Shown piece after piece: positions 7,118 to 16,323 of a stretch of 22,020 nt of DNA (its first letter is position 1; the number at the start of each line of letters is the position of its first letter). Position numbers and translations under genes: made by a program. Origin of the DNA: Paulinella micropora. Lineage: Eukaryota; Cercozoa; Imbricatea; Euglyphida. The stretch spans positions 610,791 to 632,810 of the forward strand of contig BJOX01000032.1 of assembly GCA_009731375.1 (NCBI GenBank), read 5' to 3'. Below the pieces are notes generated by a model. That model saw only the letters and a list, made by a program, of their open reading frames with translations. It ran no database searches and was not told where the DNA came from.

Positions 7118-10100
7118 TCACTGCCTTCGTCGTCTGGCGCGGATTTCTTTGCCTGGTGGAGGACCACCAACAAAAGTCAGATCGAACTTTGACTGTTCGA
7201 GAATGTCCCAGATCTTATTAGGGATTCCGCCCAACGATAATTCAAAAGGGACATCAAGCACTCCTCTTGGCAGTGTCTGAATGGTCCACGCAGTGTAATC
7301 CTTGTCTCTGGGAGTAATTGTATCATCCCATGTCTCGAGACTTTTTGCGTCTTTATATACTGGCAGATAATGTCTTGCCTTTGGATCCTCAACCGGGTCC
7401 ATACTTCTCCAAAACTGGAGTATCGGTTGTACTATCTTTGCGGCTGATGATATTTTGAGTGTCCGTGTGACACGCATCTGTCGTGGGACCGCCACGACCC
7501 GCATCAAGTATAAGTATCTGAGAGTGTTATCAGCGACATGTTGTTCCGCTGGTCTCATCAGATAGAAAGCATCTTTCACCCATGCGATGGTTGTTATCGC
7601 ATCGCCTTCCTTCCATCGCTCATGGACAATCTCAACGTTGCCCGCGTTTGGGTCAGTGTCCGTCCCCTCCTCCTCCTGGTGGACGTCCTTTGATCTCATC
7701 GACCTCATCGCCTTCCTCGGTTGGTCGTTGATAAGATCATTCCGCGCTCTCCTTAGCTGCGCCTCTGTGATCTTCTCCTTCTTTCCGCTATGCTCTCGCG
7801 GAGACTTGGACTGAGTCCCCACCGCGCTTATGCGGTCAGTCTTCTCCTTGCTGTCCACCTCACTCTCCTCCTTCTCAGCTATCGGTGCCCGATAAGCATC
7901 GTCTTGGTCTATGCCAGCCTCCTTGTGGATGGGCGGCACCTCTTTGAAATCATCCTTCATCCGTTTTAACGCCTCCTCAACGGATTCATCTTCCAGTAAG
8001 AAGGGATCATACTTAATCAGCCTTCTTACATTCACAATTTGCACCTTCCCTCTACCCCTGATCTTGTAATTCAGAGGTCCCGTCTGTTCCATAATCTGAT
8101 AAGGTCCTTTCCAGTGAGTGAACAGCTTAGAGCTGACTCCTTTCGGGACCTGAGGATGATACAACAGTACAATATCCCCAACCTGGAATTTGATCTGATC
8201 CAAGTGCGCTTGTCGCACCCCTTCAGCATCAGTCTTTCGGCGCTCCGCCTCTCTATGCGCCCTGACTATTTGTTCCGCCTCCATCTTCACTCTAAGTCTC
8301 ATCCCAAACAACTCATCCGCATCCGCCCAAGTGTCTTTTGGGTGAAGGAGCGAAGTCGGGATATCAGGCTCACGCCCATATACTAACTGATATGGCGAGA
8401 TTGAGCTCTTCGAGCCTCCTAACGCCGTAGAGGGTAGACAGTTCATTGCAAACGCAAATGATGGTGCTGCCTCGACCCATGCTCTTTGATTCTCCTTCTT
8501 CGTGCAATACATCTTTAGCGAGGCTTTGAGGGGTCTGTGTACCCGCTCGATTTTCCCATTTGCTCGCGGGTTATAGGCAGTAACATATTGCCATTTCATC
8601 CCGTAATACTTAGATAGTTTGTCGATGACCTCGTTATTAAAGTCCGAGCCTCGATCAGAACATATCTTTCTTGGTACTCCGATCTGTGAGATGATCCTAT
8701 CGATCAGCGCCTCGGCCGTCGTCTTGCCGGTAACGTCTTTGACAGGGATGATCCACACATAGTTGGTGGCTCTGTCAATAGCCGTAAGGAGGTATTTGTA
8801 ACCATCCTTCGATTCTGGGAAAGGTCCCACATGATCAATGTGTCTAAACTCAAACATCCCCGCATGAAAAGGAAATTTGCCAATCAGGCCGAAATTTGCC
8901 TTCAGTGGTGTTTTGTTTATCTTGCACGGGATGCATGCATCCACCGCCTGATCTATCTCCTCCTTCATCTTCTTCCACCAGAATCGCCTCGCTACGAACA
9001 TGTGAGTTCGTTGTCGACCCGGATGCGCCAAAAGTGGGCAATTGTGGGCTGCGACAAATATAAATCGTCTCAGACTCTCCGGTACCCAAAGGGTCCATTT
9101 GTCCGGCTGTGACGCATAGCGACCGTGAAGGCCCTTGTACCACAGTAGACCATCTCTCCATCCCATCTCCTTCATCTGATCTTTGATCGCTTTCGTCATC
9201 CGTAGCTCATCCGGGTTCTGATATAACTGTATCAGTTCTTTAAACTCCGGATCTTGAGCCTGTTGTTGCCTCCATGCGGTAGGCGAGGCTATATGGATAG
9301 TACCATCTTCTAGCCGTACCCCGATTCTTTCCGGGTCATCGTCTAGGTCACTTCTCCGCTCTTGAGGAGGCTCCGCATAAACTTCCTGCGTCTCCTCTTC
9401 CTCTCTTATGTTCGCCTTCGCATTCTCATATACCTCATAGGACCACTCAGCGTCCTCCTGGGTATGTAGCTCACAACATATCCCGTGATCCGGGCCTTGT
9501 GGACTGTACCGTAGACCTGTGCGGTCATATCGGACTCCACTCGCCATCTCCATCGCCTCAATGTGGCTGACCTCATACACCTTGTCAGTGGACAAGTCTT
9601 CCATCTCCACCGTGGACACCAACGCCGATACTTCTGAGTTAAACTCTAGCCTAGAGAGGCTATCAGCGACCACATTTCGCTTTCCCGGTAGATGGACCAT
9701 TGTAAAATCGAAACAAGACAAGAACGCTTGCCACCGCGCCAGCCGTCCCGTCTGTTCATGATTCATCAACCATAACAGGTTATGATGATCAGTTCTGACA
9801 GTAAATTGAGGTCCTCCCCACAAATACTCTCTGAGCCTCTTGAGGGCCCATACTACCGCCAACGCCTCTCTTTGCCTTGTGCAATAGTTTCTCTCCGCCG
9901 CACACAACTTCCTACTAATAAACATGATTGGGCGTAATTTCTTCTCCTCATCCTCTTGTTGTAATACAGCCCCAATCGCAAACTTAGATGCGTCTGTATC
10001 GACTACGAATTGTTTCGTAAAGTCGGGCATCGTTAACACCAGTCCTCCGTCTTTCGGGTCTTTGTAAATGAGATCTTTGAGCGCATGAAACGCTTGCAAA

Positions 10101-12913
10101 GCCTCTTCGTCCCACTTCTCAAAGTCTCCAAAATCTATCATTTTCTCCACTTTAGCCCGTGTTGCACCCCAATCGGGTATAAACTGGCTATAGTATTGCG
10201 CCATCGCAAGGAATGAGTGCAATTCAGTGCGGTTCTTCGGTATCGGTCGATTCATAATCTCCTCCCTCTTCTCTTTGGATATCGAGACTCGATTATGGGA
10301 GATCTCGTACCCTAAGTATGTCACACTCGTCTTGGCAAGTTGACACTTCTTTAGATTGCACTTCAGGCCAAAAGCTCCGATGCGCCTGAATATATCGGAC
10401 AAATGATCGATATGCTCCTCCATTGTGTTAGAGTATACGATAATGTCATCGATATAGCAAAATGCATATTCTCCCGCCTTCTGTCCCCGCCTTCTCATAA
10501 AGCCACCGTCAGACAAATCATCGTACTGACTGCTCAACATCTTCTGCATCGCCTTCTGGAAAAGTCCTGGGGCTTGCTTGAGGCCCATCGGAAGCACTTT
10601 CCATTGGTATATTTCCATACCCACCACAAACGCCGTCAGCCATCTGGACTTTTCCTCCAGTGGTATCTGCCAGAAGCCATTCTTAAGGTCAATGACCGAA
10701 TAGAATTTTGCATTCCGCAGTACTCTCCTTCCTTCTTCTAATGTCGGGAGAGGATTTCTCTCTTCCTCCAGCACCTTGTTAACACGAGCATAGTTAACTG
10801 TCAGGCGCCATTCTCCTCCTGGCTTCGGCACTATTCTCGGTTGTGAGACTATTGAGGATGTTGATCTCTCAATAAAGTCCTCATTGAGCAGCTGTCTTGC
10901 TAGCTCCTCCGCTATCTTCGCCTCATGTATACTCAAATTCGCCCTTCGTGGTGCCGGTGACGGCTCCGCACCCGGTATTTTGTAAATAACCGCAGTGAAA
11001 TCTTCAGGCTTGACACCACCTGCATGTGGAGGGTCAAAAATTTCCTTGTTCGCCTCTAATTTGGCTTTTAAAAGCTCCTTCTCCTTCTCCGTGCCTACTC
11101 CTTCTTCCAATATTTTCCGCGCCGCCTCTTGAAAATCTTCATCAGACATCTGCTTATGCTGCTTGAGGGGTTCTCTGTCCTCCTCCAAGCCTAAGTCCTC
11201 TTCCGAGACATCATCTAGGCCCGTCTTTTCATACGTGACCGTGTCCGGCTCATCATCTTTACCGAGCTCCACCAGCATGTCAATGAGTCTCGCGTATTGC
11301 AAAGGAGCTTTACGGGTGTAAAAACCATCAAAGCATGTGAATGCTTGCGGTATCAATTTCAACTTGTCGAGGTCTCTGAGCTTCCGCTTGTATGCACTGC
11401 TCTGCTCACGAGTTCCCATACGACAAGCCACCACTAGCTGTTGCTTGCGAGAGGGTACCGGTATAGGATGATCAATAAGCCGGTCCCTTATTTCCTGCGC
11501 CCATATCGCCTTCTCATTATATGGCAGGATAATAGTATACGGCTTATTATTTTCGAATAAAGTCCGTAAGCATTTCTTCACTTCAGACAGTGAACGCGGC
11601 CACGTGGGCTCGTCACCCCAGAAATCAGTAATAAAACTTTTAATAGTTTCTGGTGGAGTATCCGGGATTCGCCCCGTTCTCCTTGGTACAAACGCCTCCC
11701 TTTTTTCTTCTCCTACTTTCGCATGGAAACAGTATCCGTTAGTAATATGGACATCTGTTCCTACTCCTTCCGCGAATCTCGCCAACGACGGGCTTCTTTG
11801 TGCGACACATATAATCTCCTCCTTTCGCTTCTCGATTAAGTCATCAATAGACTTTTTGTCCCAATGGCATGTCGGAACTGTGACAGTGCACACTTGGGAT
11901 TCCCAATTGTCGGTCCAGGACAGTTCATCCGGTCTTACGACATGGGGGTGAACGTACACCTCAAGTGCCTCATGTGCGATGGCCATCTTTTTGTGATCCG
12001 TCGCTAGACTCAGCTCATAAGCCTCATAAGAGTCGGTAGCGTTGAAGGGATCAATATCGTTCTTTTCTCCTCTTTTTACTCCATATATCACTCGCCGTGC
12101 GGCGCAATCAATCACAGCCCCCATCGTAGCCAATTGGTCATACGATAGTAATATTGACCCGTGGTAACCGGGGACGACATAAAGGTCCATGCGGTATACT
12201 CGTGCGGATTTTAATTTAAAGGTCAGTGTGATGATTCCCGTGGTGACCGTCCGGCTACCCACTCCCTTCAGAGTGCCAGTCGAATTTTTCATATTTCCGT
12301 CCACCCAGTCCCGGTATCGATTTAAAAACTTCCGGCCGACAATATTAATATTAGCCATCGTATTATTACCAACTTTTAATATTGTCTTCAATGTTTCACA
12401 ATAAAGTTCCGTATAACACAGAGCATCGGGCCTGTGTATATTGGCTGCGAGAACAAGAACTTTACGTTCCAAATTTTGGAGTCTTGTCTCTAAGTTTTTC
12501 AACTCCTCCTTCTTCTCCTCCTGCTTCACCTCATTAACATTTTTATTATTCTGCGGTACTGGTGCGTTTACTATTTGAGCGACATTGTCTTGTGGTACTT
12601 GAGTACACACATTGTCTTTTTGCTCGCCACCCGCCGCGACCGTAGACATTGAGTCTGTTCGTGGTTGTTTGCTTGGCCGAGGCGATACGTCTGCCATTGG
12701 CCTCCTCGCCTCCATCGCAAGTCTCGCCTTCCTATTTGCATCAGTTATCATTGGTAACCGTGCTGTATGAACGGGTATGAGACTACCTTGGGGCTGCAGT
12801 CTCTGTGTACCCACATCTTTGTATTCAGATTGAGGAAGCGTTGGCCCATTCTGCACAACAGCATTAGAAAGCACTGTGACTTTAGGCTTAAACTTCACAG
12901 TCTTCTCCTTCAT
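7118..12913 (-). CDS. pol: Pol polyprotein: protease-like domain, reverse transcriptase, RNase H, integrase, C-terminal extension
   Basis: 1931 codons from ATG 12913 to TGA 7120-7118. Visible modules: a basic/disordered N-terminus; a coiled coil (about 128-155); and a retropepsin-like fold (about 172-280) ending SILLSYDQLATMGAVID but reading N184-T185-M186 where the family has Asp-Thr/Ser-Gly. A spacer of about 360 aa follows. RT (about 655-880) has D742 in YSVIDLKNGFW and D822-D823 in CYIDDIIVYS. RNase H (about 965-1090) has D974, E1016, D1042 and D1084. Integrase (about 1285-1640) has an H1290-H1297-C1327-C1330 zinc site, the catalytic triad D1360, D1420, E1456 (DD35E) and a GPY module at 1603-1605. 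A further 290 aa or so is unassigned and ends in RARRRRQ; no chromodomain is seen. The element copies its RNA to DNA and inserts it. The same frame is open upstream to a TGA at 12934-12932, so translation may be by readthrough from gag or by initiation at this ATG. Confidence 0.92.
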   Translation of the reverse strand: MKEKTVKFKPKVTVLSNAVVQNGPTLPQSEYKDVGTQRLQPQGSLIPVHTARLPMITDANRKARLAMEARRPMADVSPRPSKQPRTDSMSTVAAGGEQKDNVCTQVPQDNVAQIVNAPVPQNNKNVNEVKQEEKKEELKNLETRLQNLERKVLVLAANIHRPDALCYTELYCETLKTILKVGNNTMANINIVGRKFLNRYRDWVDGNMKNSTGTLKGVGSRTVTTGIITLTFKLKSARVYRMDLYVVPGYHGSILLSYDQLATMGAVIDCAARRVIYGVKRGEKNDIDPFNATDSYEAYELSLATDHKKMAIAHEALEVYVHPHVVRPDELSWTDNWESQVCTVTVPTCHWDKKSIDDLIEKRKEEIICVAQRSPSLARFAEGVGTDVHITNGYCFHAKVGEEKREAFVPRRTGRIPDTPPETIKSFITDFWGDEPTWPRSLSEVKKCLRTLFENNKPYTIILPYNEKAIWAQEIRDRLIDHPIPVPSRKQQLVVACRMGTREQSSAYKRKLRDLDKLKLIPQAFTCFDGFYTRKAPLQYARLIDMLVELGKDDEPDTVTYEKTGLDDVSEEDLGLEEDREPLKQHKQMSDEDFQEAARKILEEGVGTEKEKELLKAKLEANKEIFDPPHAGGVKPEDFTAVIYKIPGAEPSPAPRRANLSIHEAKIAEELARQLLNEDFIERSTSSIVSQPRIVPKPGGEWRLTVNYARVNKVLEEERNPLPTLEEGRRVLRNAKFYSVIDLKNGFWQIPLEEKSRWLTAFVVGMEIYQWKVLPMGLKQAPGLFQKAMQKMLSSQYDDLSDGGFMRRRGQKAGEYAFCYIDDIIVYSNTMEEHIDHLSDIFRRIGAFGLKCNLKKCQLAKTSVTYLGYEISHNRVSISKEKREEIMNRPIPKNRTELHSFLAMAQYYSQFIPDWGATRAKVEKMIDFGDFEKWDEEALQAFHALKDLIYKDPKDGGLVLTMPDFTKQFVVDTDASKFAIGAVLQQEDEEKKLRPIMFISRKLCAAERNYCTRQREALAVVWALKRLREYLWGGPQFTVRTDHHNLLWLMNHEQTGRLARWQAFLSCFDFTMVHLPGKRNVVADSLSRLEFNSEVSALVSTVEMEDLSTDKVYEVSHIEAMEMASGVRYDRTGLRYSPQGPDHGICCELHTQEDAEWSYEVYENAKANIREEEETQEVYAEPPQERRSDLDDDPERIGVRLEDGTIHIASPTAWRQQQAQDPEFKELIQLYQNPDELRMTKAIKDQMKEMGWRDGLLWYKGLHGRYASQPDKWTLWVPESLRRFIFVAAHNCPLLAHPGRQRTHMFVARRFWWKKMKEEIDQAVDACIPCKINKTPLKANFGLIGKFPFHAGMFEFRHIDHVGPFPESKDGYKYLLTAIDRATNYVWIIPVKDVTGKTTAEALIDRIISQIGVPRKICSDRGSDFNNEVIDKLSKYYGMKWQYVTAYNPRANGKIERVHRPLKASLKMYCTKKENQRAWVEAAPSFAFAMNCLPSTALGGSKSSISPYQLVYGREPDIPTSLLHPKDTWADADELFGMRLRVKMEAEQIVRAHREAERRKTDAEGVRQAHLDQIKFQVGDIVLLYHPQVPKGVSSKLFTHWKGPYQIMEQTGPLNYKIRGRGKVQIVNVRRLIKYDPFLLEDESVEEALKRMKDDFKEVPPIHKEAGIDQDDAYRAPIAEKEESEVDSKEKTDRISAVGTQSKSPREHSGKKEKITEAQLRRARNDLINDQPRKAMRSMRSKDVHQEEEGTDTDPNAGNVEIVHERWKEGDAITTIAWVKDAFYLMRPAEQHVADNTLRYLYLMRVVAVPRQMRVTRTLKISSAAKIVQPILQFWRSMDPVEDPKARHYLPVYKDAKSLETWDDTITPRDKDYTAWTIQTLPRGVLDVPFELSLGGIPNKIWDILEQSKFDLTFVGGPPPGKEIRARRRRQ
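12356..12364 (-). other. Degenerate protease active-site triplet (Asn-Thr-Met in place of Asp-Thr/Ser-Gly)
   Basis: Pol residues 184-186 are coded AAT-ACG-ATG. Anchoring on the following A-x-x-x-I-x-x-x-F pattern (A187, I191, F196) and on the downstream ILLSYDQLATMGAVID segment puts N184 at the catalytic aspartate. No D-S-G or D-T-G triplet occurs elsewhere in the first 640 residues. The alignment is by eye. Confidence 0.55.
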
Positions 12914-13150
12914 CTCTTCTTCCCCCTCCAGTCATTCCACCACCTCGAAACGATTACCTTGAGTAGTGTCCGGGTGGGATGACGTATCGGTCTCCGAGGC
13001 AGTGTTGTAGGCCTGAGCTCGACCGAAATTCGGGTTGGAGCTTGCCCATGAGCCTCCTCCTCCTCTGGGTGGGGGGGCTGGAGCTCGAACAGCTCTCCCT
13101 CCATAAGGGGTATATCCCCGACCTCCTCCTCTTCCTCTCTGAGGGGTTCC
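12914..13150 (-). other. In-frame inter-ORF segment between gag and pol, bounded by TAA and TGA
   Basis: Gag (start 15628) and pol (start 12913) are in the same frame. After the gag TAA (13153-13151) the frame stays open for 72 codons, beginning GTPQRGRGGGRGYTPYGGRA and so continuing the RGG-rich tail of gag. It then meets TGA at 12934-12932 and six more codons (LEGEEE) before the pol ATG. The second stop has the context TGA-CTG-G, and a C after UGA favours readthrough. Caution: the coding strand is T-poor here, so open frames arise easily. A +1 frame is also open and ends in an ATGA overlap with the pol start. Confidence 0.6.
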
Positions 13151-15628
13151 TTACCACCTCGAGGCTCCTCTCCATGTTGCTTCTCCTCGTCCTCCTCCTG
13201 CTCCTCCTCCTCGTCCTCCTGCTCCTGCTCCTCCTCCTCGTCCTCTTTGAGAGGCCTTTAAGTTCTTTTGTCTCTCCCTTTCCTCCTTCTTCTCCTTCAT
13301 CCTCTTCATGTAGGTAATGATTGCCTCTCGTAACTCCTCATCATCACACATATTGGCATACCAACCTTCGTTCACAGCGGCAATCTGAAGCATATTGAAA
13401 AGGCCCGGTTCCTTGCCTTCCGTCCTGCTCAGAAAATTTGCCCTTGCTGTTGGGTTCTGCCTATCATGATTGAAAGAGCAGTCTCTGTTCTCCATCTGTG
13501 CCTTACACTGCAAGCCCGCGAACCACCTCCAACATGCGGTCTTCAGGTCTGGCTCTCTCTGTCTCTTCCAACCGGCAACTCTGTTTGTGTACGTGGCTTG
13601 TGCGCCAACAGGTACACCGCCTGCCTGTGCCGTATGTGCCTCCGTGAGCGAGTCCATGTTTGAGCATGCACTCATCACTTCTTGAAACAGTGCTGACGGA
13701 GCAACGCTTTGAACCGTATTTTCGAACACGTGTGTCTCGAGGAAGTTCTTGGACTTCACTGAGCTAAACGTCGAGCATTGTTGTATGAGCTGAGTAAGCT
13801 TACTCGGGTTAACTGTGTGTAACGCCGAAAAGAAATAGAGGATGATCGACTTGCGGCCATAGAATAGCCCATAGGAGGAAACTACCTCCGTAAGGGTCGC
13901 CGCCAAGCCAACAGCACTCCTCAAACTCATCGCCACTGTCTCAAAGATTTCAAATCCTATGAGAGTACCAGTGCAGAGATGCTGGTATCCATGAGATTGA
14001 AAATATGAAATGAGTGTGGCCACCGCCAGTTCACACTGAGCGTCTAGGCCTGTTGCATTGTTTCTCTTAATCTCCTCCTTCTTTCTCAAAAACTTGTACT
14101 GTGTCAGATCAAATCCCTCCGAGACTAGAGATTGGTCAAAAACAGTAACAAGGGCCTCGTATTCCTGCGTTTCGTCGCAAGGAAAAGCCTTCATGCAGGC
14201 ATTGATCTCTTTGAGCTTGCTCAAAAGCGAAGCATCAGAGTCTTTGTCTGAGCTCGTCTTGGCATATAGCATGAGACTTGCCACTCCTCCTTTCTTCCCC
14301 TTGAAGGCATTTATGATGTTCTGTCTGTCCTTCTTCTCCGTGTTTGTGACCACCACCGTAGTTGAGCCCGAGGGTGCAGGGGCTGGTGGGGCAGGAGCTG
14401 GTGGGGTCAAATATGTCGGAGGGTGTGTCTTTGCACCACTCACTTTTGCTTTCATTCTTTCCAGTCTCATCGTCTTCTCGAACTCCTCATTCTCTTTCGC
14501 CTTCTTCTTCTCAGATATCACCAGCTTTTGAGCATGAGTGATAAAGGCCACCAATTCAGAAGCAGATCTGAGAAAATTATATTTCTCCACATATTGGTCA
14601 ACACCTGCTTTGTTGGCGACCGGTGGTGCGTTACTAAGTGATTTAAGGACAGAGTGATCCTTGGTAGGAATCCATCTCTTCCATGCCTCCTTGTGCAGTA
14701 ACGCACCCATCAACAGTCTGATCTTGGTCAGAACTCTGTCGGTCTTCTCTAACTCATCAATCACAGGATGAGTTTCTCCTGCTGCCTTAATGCTTTTTTC
14801 CATCTCTGCCTTCCCCTCCTCCAAGGCCTTTATTTCCATTGTAAAAAAATGAAATATGCCACTCGAGTTTTTCGAACCCAGATTGGTCTTCATTTTTGTT
14901 ACATCGACTGCCTCCTGACCAGTCGCGAGGAATCTGGCCGTTGCTCTTGGGTTTGTGTACTGGAGGTAACCCTCACATCGTGGGCCGTATGTACGTTCCC
15001 AAATCAGGGTTTGAGTGTACACCCCAAAGATAGCATCGAGTAATTCAAGGTGGGTGTGTGTGTCCCCAAACTTGATATGCTGTATCTTCTTTCTCTCTTC
15101 TGGATCAGAGACCAGTTTGCCGAGGAGCTGTGCTGTGTTTGATAATAGGATATAGACATCCTTTTTAGCACGACTTTTCTCTCTTCTTTGATCCTGAGGG
15201 ATCCACACATAGGTATCCTTCTCTACCCCCATCTTGTTATCAAACTCTTCTTTAGTGAGGTCATAGTGGTCTTGCACCCACTGTTGTTCCTCCACTGTGA
15301 TCTCCTCTCCATCACTATGAATCAAGTCGATCATTTTTCGTCCTCCTCCTCCCGTGTAGGCAGGTGGTAAGGGATTACCATATGCTCCTCCTCCTCCCGT
15401 CTCTTCTTGTTCAAATCCTCCTTCATCTTCGTCTCCTCCATATCTTCCTTCATCATCCCAGCCCTCTTCTACTCCTCCTCCTACTCCTTCATCTCCTCCT
15501 CCTCCTTCATTCAATCCTCCTCCTCCTCCTTCATTCAATCCTCTTCCTCCTCCTCCTCCTGCTTCTTCTTCTTCTCTTCTTTGATCTGCCTCCGAGAATT
15601 CACTCACTTCGGCGGTCTCTGTCGACAT
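13151..15628 (-). CDS. gag: Gag-like structural protein with CCCH zinc finger and RGG tail
   Basis: 825 codons from ATG 15628 to TAA 13153-13151. An acidic, Gly-rich N-terminus (1-100) carries LNEGGGGG repeats. A long mostly helical region follows (about 110-400), then a Pro/Ala linker (about 402-420, PPAPAPPAPAPS) and a second helical domain (about 435-660). Both helical regions are candidates for matrix/capsid. C699, C708, C717 and H721 form a C-x8-C-x8-C-x3-H finger rather than the usual C-x2-C-x4-H-x4-C gag knuckle. The C-terminus is RG/RGG-rich (795-825), typical of RNA binding. Position between the leader and pol, size and the nucleic-acid-binding C-terminus identify it as the gag of the element, which packages the RNA into particles; no capsid family was recognised by sequence. 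It is in the same frame as pol. Confidence 0.8.
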   Translation of the reverse strand: MSTETAEVSEFSEADQRREEEEAGGGGGRGLNEGGGGGLNEGGGGDEGVGGGVEEGWDDEGRYGGDEDEGGFEQEETGGGGAYGNPLPPAYTGGGGRKMIDLIHSDGEEITVEEQQWVQDHYDLTKEEFDNKMGVEKDTYVWIPQDQRREKSRAKKDVYILLSNTAQLLGKLVSDPEERKKIQHIKFGDTHTHLELLDAIFGVYTQTLIWERTYGPRCEGYLQYTNPRATARFLATGQEAVDVTKMKTNLGSKNSSGIFHFFTMEIKALEEGKAEMEKSIKAAGETHPVIDELEKTDRVLTKIRLLMGALLHKEAWKRWIPTKDHSVLKSLSNAPPVANKAGVDQYVEKYNFLRSASELVAFITHAQKLVISEKKKAKENEEFEKTMRLERMKAKVSGAKTHPPTYLTPPAPAPPAPAPSGSTTVVVTNTEKKDRQNIINAFKGKKGGVASLMLYAKTSSDKDSDASLLSKLKEINACMKAFPCDETQEYEALVTVFDQSLVSEGFDLTQYKFLRKKEEIKRNNATGLDAQCELAVATLISYFQSHGYQHLCTGTLIGFEIFETVAMSLRSAVGLAATLTEVVSSYGLFYGRKSIILYFFSALHTVNPSKLTQLIQQCSTFSSVKSKNFLETHVFENTVQSVAPSALFQEVMSACSNMDSLTEAHTAQAGGVPVGAQATYTNRVAGWKRQREPDLKTACWRWFAGLQCKAQMENRDCSFNHDRQNPTARANFLSRTEGKEPGLFNMLQIAAVNEGWYANMCDDEELREAIITYMKRMKEKKEERERQKNLKASQRGRGGGAGAGGRGGGAGGGRGEATWRGASRW
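15487..15545 (-). repeat. Tandem repeat coding for Gly-rich LNEGGGGG units in gag
   Basis: CCTCCTCCTCCTTCATTCAAT-type units recur on the plus strand (for example CTCCTCCTTCATTCAATCC at two places), giving repeated L-N-E-G-G-G-G in the gag N-terminus. Likely slippage-prone and variable between copies. Confidence 0.6.
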
Positions 15629-16303
15629 GATGTTGTAGTAGTAATTAACAGAAGGACAGTGTCAGCTCCTATGTTTGGTTTTTGTTAGTTTGTGTTCTGT
15701 TCCTCCTTCAGTCGATTGACTAGTGAAGAGAGAAACTAATAGAGAGTGTAGAGTGAGATTCACTGTCCTCTATGAAACACTGTTTGTATGTTTGTTTTTG
15801 TTTGAGAAAAATAGTCTTTGAGACTTTCTCCGATTTCTTGTTCTCCTTACTCAGATTACTTTCTTCTCCTTTTCTATATTGTATCTAGTATGAGGCACTT
15901 GGACCTACACACAGATTGTAATAGAGAAGCTAGAAAAGCTCTCCTTGAGAAATCGACAGTCGGTCGGATAGGTTCTCAGACCTACCTTTAGAAAACGATC
16001 AGAGAGTTGCAAAAATACTATGTTCCTTCACTCTTCTGTCCACCTCCTTCTTCTTGGTCTCTGTGTGAGAACAGCAGCAAGAACGACAGAGAGTTTGTAT
16101 ATGATGTCTCCTTGTGAGCACACAGATATAGATTTTGCTAGAGGGTACGAGACACCTGCTTGAGACAAATCAAATTATTTGTTTTGTGAAAGAGTTATGA
16201 GGGAGCTGTGTTTGAGTATTTGTTTTCGTCTGACGTCACCGTGTGAGACAGGTCAGTGAAAATTCACTTTGTTGCCTGTGTGGCAAAGCAGAAAGAAATC
16301 ACA
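15629..16303 (-). other. Untranslated leader of the Gypsy element
   Basis: About 675 bp between the primer-binding site and the gag ATG. No open frame of note is present; it probably holds packaging and translation signals that I cannot identify by eye. Confidence 0.5.
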
Positions 16304-16321
16304 CTAGTGATGTGGACTCCA
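16304..16321 (-). promoter_or_regulatory. Candidate primer-binding site
   Basis: Two bases inside the 5' LTR the element strand reads TGGAGTCCACATCACTAG. It begins with TGG, the complement of the CCA end of a tRNA, at the position where minus-strand priming occurs. I do not recognise which tRNA it would pair with. Confidence 0.5.
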
Positions 16322-16323
16322 AA

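Noticed and set aside
2245-13153. Alternative genetic code with TAA as a sense codon, suggested by two in-frame TAAs (integrase and gag/pol)
   Set aside because: The 1931- and 825-codon ORFs contain no internal TAA, and other genes end normally at TAA. Two independent explanations (mutation, readthrough) fit better.
12979-13317. Plus-strand frame rich in Leu opposite gag
   Set aside because: It is the antisense reading of Gly/Arg- and Glu-rich codons (CTC/CTT runs), with no independent support.
15364-15688. Ser- and Leu-rich plus-strand frames opposite the gag start
   Set aside because: Shadow of the repetitive CCT/CTT strand of the gag N-terminus.
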